In this document: one piece after another, positions 21,212-24,805 of the stretch
How positions within the stretch are numbered: position 1 is the first letter of the stretch
Layout of the letters: every line of letters starts with the position of its first letter
Assembly: GCA_964609615.1 (NCBI GenBank)
Contig: CAZSRL010000013.1
Coordinates: 1 to 24,805, forward strand
DNA length: 24,805 nucleotides
Origin: CAZSRL01 sp964609615
GTDB taxonomy: Bacteria; Bacillota_I; Bacilli_A; RF39; UBA660
Direction: 5' to 3'
The notes under the pieces: generated by a model
Seen by the model: only the letters and a program-made list of their open reading frames with translations
Databases searched by the model: none
Told to the model about the DNA's origin: nothing
Made by a program: the position numbers and the translations under genes

Positions 21212-21428
21212 TTTTCCTCCTTTTTAATAAATAAAAAGCCATAATATAAGGACGTAATCTACGCGGTACCACCTTATTTCATGACTATCATGCTCTTTAT
21301 ACTTTTAACGCAAGATTTACGAATTGACATTTTATTAAGAAATGAAATTCATAAATATTTATTATTAGTTTACACCTTACACTAACTCTCTATAAAACAC
21401 TATATTTACTACTTGTTTTCTTTGTCAT
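21212..21428 (-). ncRNA. T-box leader (tRNA-Phe-sensing riboswitch) of pheST
   Basis: The ~217-nt leader carries the classic T-box elements in order. AGAGAG (21391-21386) lies in the distal part of stem I. A UUC specifier candidate (21346-21344) sits in a GAATTTCA context, with AGTA on the opposite strand of the loop. A CATGA/TCATG stem III is next to the T-box. The antiterminator itself is ATAAGG (21277-21272), a 7-nt bulge TGGTACC (21271-21265), GCGTA/TACGT and CCTTAT (21251-21246). The bulge base U after UGG fits the A discriminator of tRNA-Phe. No strong terminator hairpin with a T-run follows. Instead TCCTT (21252-21248) can pair with AAGGA (21222-21218) of the pheS Shine-Dalgarno, and CTTTTT (21238-21233) with AAAAAG (21225-21220). 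Translational control is therefore a real possibility. Confidence 0.93.
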
Positions 21429-21435
21429 TAAACTA

Positions 21436-21464
21436 ATTTTAACATTTATTTATAAATAATACAA
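21436..21464 (-). promoter_or_regulatory. Sigma-A promoter of pheST
   Basis: TTGTAT (21464-21459) and TAAAAT (21441-21436) are separated by 17 bases, with an extended -10 TG (TGTTAAAAT). It starts 8 bases after the frr stop codon. Initiation near 21428 fits the 5' end of T-box stem I. Confidence 0.75.
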
Positions 21465-21471
21465 TAAATAT

Positions 21472-22011
21472 TTATACTGTCATTAACTCTTTTTCTTTTT
21501 CTTTAAATAAATCTTCAACTTGTTTATTATACTTATTTATTAATTCTTGAACATCATCTTCATAATTCTTTTTTAAGTCTTCACTTATTTCAAGTTTTTT
21601 TATATTAGAATTTTCTTCTTGTCTAATATTTCTTAAACTTATTTTTGCTTCTTCTGACATTTCTTTAGCTTGTTTAACATAAGTTTTTCTTGTATCTTCT
21701 GTTAGTTCTGGTACTGTTAATATAATAGCATCTCCTGTATTTGTAGGTGTTATTCCTAAATCAGCATCAAATAAAGCTTTTTCTATATCTTTTAAAGCAT
21801 TCTTATCAAATGGTTTTATATGAAGTACTCTTGCCTCTGGTACACTTACTGTACAAAGGGATTGTATAGGAGTTAAAACATCATAATATGATACCATTAT
21901 TCCACTTAACATATTTGGGTTTGCTCTTCCTGCTCTTATTGTTGTAAATCTATTATTTAATGATTCAATTGCTTTCATCATTTTTTTATTTACTTCATCT
22001 TTACTAAACAT
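21472..22011 (-). CDS. frr: Ribosome recycling factor
   Basis: With the start at 22011 the protein has 179 residues, close to the usual 185. Together with EF-G it splits post-termination ribosomes. Signatures are TTIRAGRANPNMLSGIMVSYYD, PIQSLCTVSVPEARVLHIKPFDK, IEKALFDADLGITPTNTGDAI and PELTEDTRK. An earlier in-frame ATG at 22029 adds MESGNK and has no ribosome binding site. The start at 22011-22009 (MFSKDEVNKKM) aligns with the family N terminus and has GGAGAGTGG upstream. A TATAAT lies about 30 bases upstream without a clear -35. It is the fourth gene of the rpsB-tsf-thioredoxin-frr cluster. Confidence 0.95.
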   Translation of the reverse strand: MFSKDEVNKKMMKAIESLNNRFTTIRAGRANPNMLSGIMVSYYDVLTPIQSLCTVSVPEARVLHIKPFDKNALKDIEKALFDADLGITPTNTGDAIILTVPELTEDTRKTYVKQAKEMSEEAKISLRNIRQEENSNIKKLEISEDLKKNYEDDVQELINKYNKQVEDLFKEKEKELMTV

Positions 22012-22065
22012 TTTATTACCACTCTCCATATATATTATACAATTAAAATATAAAAAAAAGAAGAA

Positions 22066-22740
22066 TTATTTTATTAAATCAAATCCTTTTTGATATATAG
22101 TAATTAATTCATTCTTTTGTTTATCATTTAATTTAGTTTTTGGATCTTCTTGAGATTTTACAGTTGCTTCATGTGAATACATAACTTTACCATCTTTTAC
22201 AAACAATACAAGTGGCACATATATTCTTTTTTCTCCAGCATCAACTTCTTTTCCTTCGCTATCAGTTATTGTATAAGGTGTTAAAAATCCATCTAATTCT
22301 TTTAATAATTCTCTATAAAAAGCAGTTGAGTTTTTATCCGTTATTACTTCTCCTGTAGAATTAAGTGAAAGTGTATCTCTATCATTCTTTATATTATAAT
22401 AATATATTGTTTCATATTTATTTGAAACTGCTGTATCATTTAATACGCTTACCATAGATTGACACCAAGGACAATTTGGAAAACCAAAATATAATACACC
22501 AGTTTTATGATCTAATAAATCAAGTACTTCTTCTTTTGAAGAATAATCATATAAATTATTTTCTTTTATATCACTATTTTGTCCATATTCTGAATAAAAC
22601 TTTAAAGCATCAGAATCTTTACTAAAAATACCCATTGACCACAAACATAATATTAATAATATTATTCCAAATATGAATACAACTAATCCTCTTTTATAAT
22701 TATATTTATTTTCTTCTGTTTCTTCTTTTATGTTTTTCAC
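22066..22740 (-). CDS. Membrane-anchored thioredoxin-like protein with CPWC motif
   Basis: The protein has 224 residues. It has a cytoplasmic charged start, one membrane segment at about 18-39 (GLVVFIFGIILLILCLWSMGIF) and an exterior thioredoxin-like domain. The active-site pair is C90-P91-W92-C93, in GVLYFGFPNCPWCQSM. Pro176 in RIYVPLVLF matches the cis-proline position of the fold, followed by KDGKVMYSHEA. An ~50-residue insert with DTLSLNSTGEVITD lies between the two. It may act as an extracellular thiol oxidoreductase or disulfide-handling protein. The substrate is unknown. It resembles bacteriocin-transport accessory-type thioredoxins, by memory only. It sits 12 bases after tsf and before frr, the place normally held by pyrH in Bacillota, and probably shares the rpsB transcript. 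Confidence 0.8.
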   Translation of the reverse strand: MKNIKEETEENKYNYKRGLVVFIFGIILLILCLWSMGIFSKDSDALKFYSEYGQNSDIKENNLYDYSSKEEVLDLLDHKTGVLYFGFPNCPWCQSMVSVLNDTAVSNKYETIYYYNIKNDRDTLSLNSTGEVITDKNSTAFYRELLKELDGFLTPYTITDSEGKEVDAGEKRIYVPLVLFVKDGKVMYSHEATVKSQEDPKTKLNDKQKNELITIYQKGFDLIK

Positions 22741-22752
22741 AACTTTTACTCC

Positions 22753-23628
22753 TTAACTATTCTTTATTTGACTCATTACTTCGTCAGCAAAATTATCATT
22801 TCTCTTTTCAATACCTTCACCAACTTCATATTTAAACATATTAATTAATTTACAATCATTTTCTTTTAAATATGATGAAATAGTTAGGTTGTTATCTTTA
22901 ACATATTGTTGTTCAACTAAACAAACTTCTTTATAATATTTAGCAATTCTTCCCATTACCATTTTTTCTGCTATATCAGCGGGTTTCCCTTCATTCATTG
23001 ATTGTTCTTTTAAAACTTCTTTTTCATGCTCTAAAACATCCGCTGGAACGTCTTCTTTAAACATATAAAGAGGTTTCATAGCTGCTACTTGCATAGACAC
23101 ATTTTTAGCAACTTCTTCATTATTTCCTTCAATAACAACTAAAGAAGAAATTTTTCCTCCCATGTGTAAATATGGTCCAAATGTTTCATTATGATTTTTT
23201 TCAATACATTCAAATCTTCTAAAATTAATTTTTTCTCCAATAGTAGCAGTTTCATTAACAATTAATTCACTAATAGTTTCATCTTCTACTTTAACACTAT
23301 TTGCTTCTTCCATTGTTTTAGCATCACTATTTAAAAGAGCGTTACCTATTTTTTCAACTAATTTTTGAAAATCAACATTTTTAGCAACAAAATCAGTTTC
23401 CGAATTAACTTCTAATATTATAGCTTTATTATCTTTAATAAAAATATTAGTTAATCCTTCAGCAGCAATACGGTCAGTTTTTTTAGCAGCTTTTGTAATT
23501 CCTTTTTCACGAAGGAAATCAATAGCTTTTTCCATATCAGCATCAGTTGATTCAAGTGCTTTTTTACAATCCATCATTCCAGCACCTGTTTTATCACGTA
23601 ATTCCTTTACCATGCTTGCACTAATCAT
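22753..23628 (-). CDS. tsf: Translation elongation factor Ts
   Basis: The protein has 291 residues and is the guanine nucleotide exchange factor of EF-Tu. The N-terminal UBA-like domain has VKELRDKTGAGMMDCKKAL and AIDFLREKGITKAAKK. RIAAEGLTNIF and LEVNSETDFVAKN are core EF-Ts signatures. The second subdomain has HMGGKISSLVVIE, VAMQ-type sequence (NVSMQVAAMKPLYM) and PADIAEKMVMGRIAKYYKEVCLVEQ. The length is typical of Bacillota. It starts one base after rpsB, so translation is coupled. Confidence 0.97.
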   Translation of the reverse strand: MISASMVKELRDKTGAGMMDCKKALESTDADMEKAIDFLREKGITKAAKKTDRIAAEGLTNIFIKDNKAIILEVNSETDFVAKNVDFQKLVEKIGNALLNSDAKTMEEANSVKVEDETISELIVNETATIGEKINFRRFECIEKNHNETFGPYLHMGGKISSLVVIEGNNEEVAKNVSMQVAAMKPLYMFKEDVPADVLEHEKEVLKEQSMNEGKPADIAEKMVMGRIAKYYKEVCLVEQQYVKDNNLTISSYLKENDCKLINMFKYEVGEGIEKRNDNFADEVMSQIKNS

Positions 23629-23629
23629 A

Positions 23630-24565
23630 TTACTTCAACACCTTTACTAATTCATCTTTTTTCATAGTGCTATAACCCTTAACCTTTTGATCTTTAGCAA
23701 TCTTTTTAAGTTCAGTTACAGTCATTTTAGAATAGTCTTTCTTTTCTTCGGTTTTTTCTTCTTTAACTACTTCAACTTTTTCTTCTTTTACTTCTTTTTT
23801 AATTTCTTGTTTTTCTTCTTTTTTAATTTCTTTTTTCTTTCTTTCAGGTCTAACATCTTCTTCTGTTCCAACATAATCTACAAGTGGTAAGTTATTAGCT
23901 TCACATATAGCATTTGCTAAAACACCTAATACTAATTTAACACTTCTTACAGCATCATCATTAGCAGGTATAACAAAATCCACATCATCTGGATCACAAT
24001 TAGTATCAACAATACCAAATACAGGTATTTTTAATATTCTTGCTTCTCTAATAGCGCTATAATCATTCTTTGGATCTGTTACTATCATTGCTTTTGGTAG
24101 TTTTGTCATTTCTCTTATACCAGAAAGTAATTTATTTAATTTTTCATATTCTTTCTTTATTTTAGATACTTCTTTTTTTGGTAAAAGTTCAAATTTACCA
24201 TCTCTTTCCATATTTTCAATTTCAATAAGTCTAGTTACTCTTGCTCTAATTGTTCTAAAGTTAGTAAGTGTTCCTCCAAGCCATCTTTCTATTACATAGT
24301 AGCTTCCACTACGTAAAGCTTCTTCTTTACTTACTTCTTGTGATTGTTTTTTTGTGCCTACAAAAAGCACCTTTCCATCAGTCGCAAGTTCCTTTAGTTC
24401 AGCATACGCTTCTTCCATTTTTTCAACTGTTTTTGCTAAATCAATAATATAAATATCATCCCTCGCAGCAAAAATATACTCTTTCATTTTTGGATTCCAT
24501 CTCTTAGTTTGATGTCCAAAATGAACTCCAGCTTCTAATAAATAATTTTTTGACACTATTGCCAT
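23630..24565 (-). CDS. rpsB: 30S ribosomal protein uS2 with C-terminal HeH/SAP-like extension
   Basis: With the start at 24565 the protein has 311 residues, against about 230-260 for most uS2. The uS2 body covers about residues 1-228: LLEAGVHFGHQTKRWNPKMKE, YIIDLAKTVEKMEEAY, LFVGTKKQSQEVSKEEALRS, YVIERWLGGTLTNFRTIR, PKAMIVTDPKNDYSAIREAR and VPIVDTNCDPD-like GIVDTNCDPDDVDFVIPAND. A Lys/Glu-rich linker follows (about 230-275), then DYSKMTVTELKKIAKDQK and GYSTMKKDELVKVLK at the very end. This two-helix pattern is like the HeH/SAP or Rho N-terminal fold. An earlier in-frame ATG at 24595 is rejected because AAGGAG sits nine bases before 24565 and the family starts with MAIVSKNYLLEAG. Confidence 0.95.
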   Translation of the reverse strand: MAIVSKNYLLEAGVHFGHQTKRWNPKMKEYIFAARDDIYIIDLAKTVEKMEEAYAELKELATDGKVLFVGTKKQSQEVSKEEALRSGSYYVIERWLGGTLTNFRTIRARVTRLIEIENMERDGKFELLPKKEVSKIKKEYEKLNKLLSGIREMTKLPKAMIVTDPKNDYSAIREARILKIPVFGIVDTNCDPDDVDFVIPANDDAVRSVKLVLGVLANAICEANNLPLVDYVGTEEDVRPERKKKEIKKEEKQEIKKEVKEEKVEVVKEEKTEEKKDYSKMTVTELKKIAKDQKVKGYSTMKKDELVKVLK

Positions 24566-24610
24566 ACATATCATCTCCTTCGTTTTCTCTTCCAAATACT
24601 TCTTCTTTAC

Positions 24611-24638
24611 CTATCACCCACTTTTAGGCACTAGATAG
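24611..24638 (-). promoter_or_regulatory. Stem-loop in the rpsB leader
   Basis: In the ~105-nt leader, CTATC (24638-24634) pairs with GATAG (24615-24611). GCC/GGT-type pairs inside and a TAAAAGT loop are possible. The stem contains the leader's few GC pairs. A ribosomal-protein autoregulatory site is possible but no known leader class was recognised. Confidence 0.35.
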
Positions 24639-24676
24639 ATAAATCCATATTTGTGTTTTTTTTAAAAGCTAAAAAT

Positions 24677-24705
24677 ATTTTAACATATATTTATTTCAAA
24701 AACAA
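24677..24705 (-). promoter_or_regulatory. Sigma-A promoter of the rpsB-tsf cluster
   Basis: TTGTTT (24705-24700) and TAAAAT (24682-24677) are separated by 17 bases, with the same extended -10 (TGTTAAAAT) as the pheS promoter. The leader to the start codon is about 105 nt. Bases 24706-24805 hold no gene. The only visible structure is a short TGCAC/GTGCA hairpin at 24771-24787. Confidence 0.7.
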
Positions 24706-24805
24706 TTGTAAAAACACTAATTTACACTAAAAATAGCTATTTATAATTAACTGTATATTAAATTTGAAAGTGCACAATTGATGTGCAGTTAGTTTTGTAA
24801 TCAGT

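Noticed and set aside
22012..22029. Longer frr start at 22029
   Set aside because: No ribosome binding site precedes it, and its own codons contain the GGAG used by the start at 22011.
24566..24595. Longer rpsB start at 24595 (adds ten residues)
   Set aside because: The AAGGAG ribosome binding site lies between the two starts, at the correct distance for 24565. The family N terminus begins at MAIVSKNYLLEAG.
24771..24787. TGCAC/GTGCA hairpin at the right edge as a terminator of an upstream gene
   Set aside because: Only five base pairs and no uninterrupted T-run on either strand. The neighbouring gene is outside the window.
1..24805. Mycoplasma-type genetic code (TGA = Trp), considered because of the very low GC content
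   Set aside because: The Trp positions checked (for example in topA, the Fic fragment and the transposase remnant) are TGG, and the core genes read through without in-frame TGA. Sporulation genes also argue against Mycoplasma.

Overview
The window is about 24.8 kb of very AT-rich DNA from an endospore-forming or sporulation-derived Bacillota (Bacilli / Erysipelotrichia / uncultured gut Mollicutes-like lineages are all possible). Four things support this. There is a spoIIGA-sigE and sigG locus with the ylmC/lspA/rluD neighbours known from Bacillus. There is a Phe-type T-box ahead of pheST. Shine-Dalgarno sites are strong (AGGAGG) and the promoters are sigma-A-like. The Trp codons I checked are TGG and the genes read through without in-frame TGA, so the standard bacterial code applies rather than the mycoplasma code. 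All core genes lie on the minus strand, so transcription runs from high to low coordinates. Only the first ~0.7 kb carries plus-strand coding material.

Layout, left to right. 1-978 is an accessory patch. It holds the 3' end of a Fic-domain gene, a decayed IS30-type transposase fragment, and a compact locus (599-853) with convergent short transcripts, a strong terminator, an inverted repeat and a tiny ORF behind a very strong ribosome binding site, in the style of a type I toxin-antitoxin module. 979-10315 is the sporulation block. In transcription order it is spoIIGA, sigE, two large membrane-anchored proteins of unknown function, a DUF1292 protein, sigG, ylmC/ymxH, lspA and rluD. 10373-12343 holds two paralogous genes I do not recognise, each with its own promoter and the first-transcribed one ending at a terminator. 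12386-15119 is topA and rnhB. 15187-17695 is the lemA / DUF2207 pair with an attenuator-like hairpin between them. 17816-21464 is pheS-pheT behind a T-box leader. 21472-24705 is rpsB-tsf, a membrane-anchored thioredoxin-like gene where pyrH normally sits, and frr, with a promoter ahead of rpsB.

How the genes work together. SpoIIGA is the membrane protease that matures pro-sigma-E in the mother cell, and sigma-G is the late forespore factor. The 55-nt gap before sigG combines a good sigma-G-type promoter with a long hairpin whose 3' arm contains the sigG Shine-Dalgarno. Read-through RNA could therefore be silent while autoregulated RNA is translatable. The T-box ahead of pheS has a canonical antiterminator but no obvious intrinsic terminator. 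Its 3' strand is complementary to the pheS Shine-Dalgarno, so translational control is plausible. The rpsB-tsf-frr and pheST genes are core translation functions.

The most interesting items are the sigG hairpin/promoter overlap, the candidate type I toxin-antitoxin locus, the T-box without a terminator, the split sigE-sigG cluster carrying two unusual surface proteins, the replacement of pyrH by a thioredoxin-like gene, the small-RNA-like unit after sigE, and a uS2 protein with a charged tail and an HeH/SAP-like end domain. All family assignments come from reading the translated sequences and were not checked against databases.
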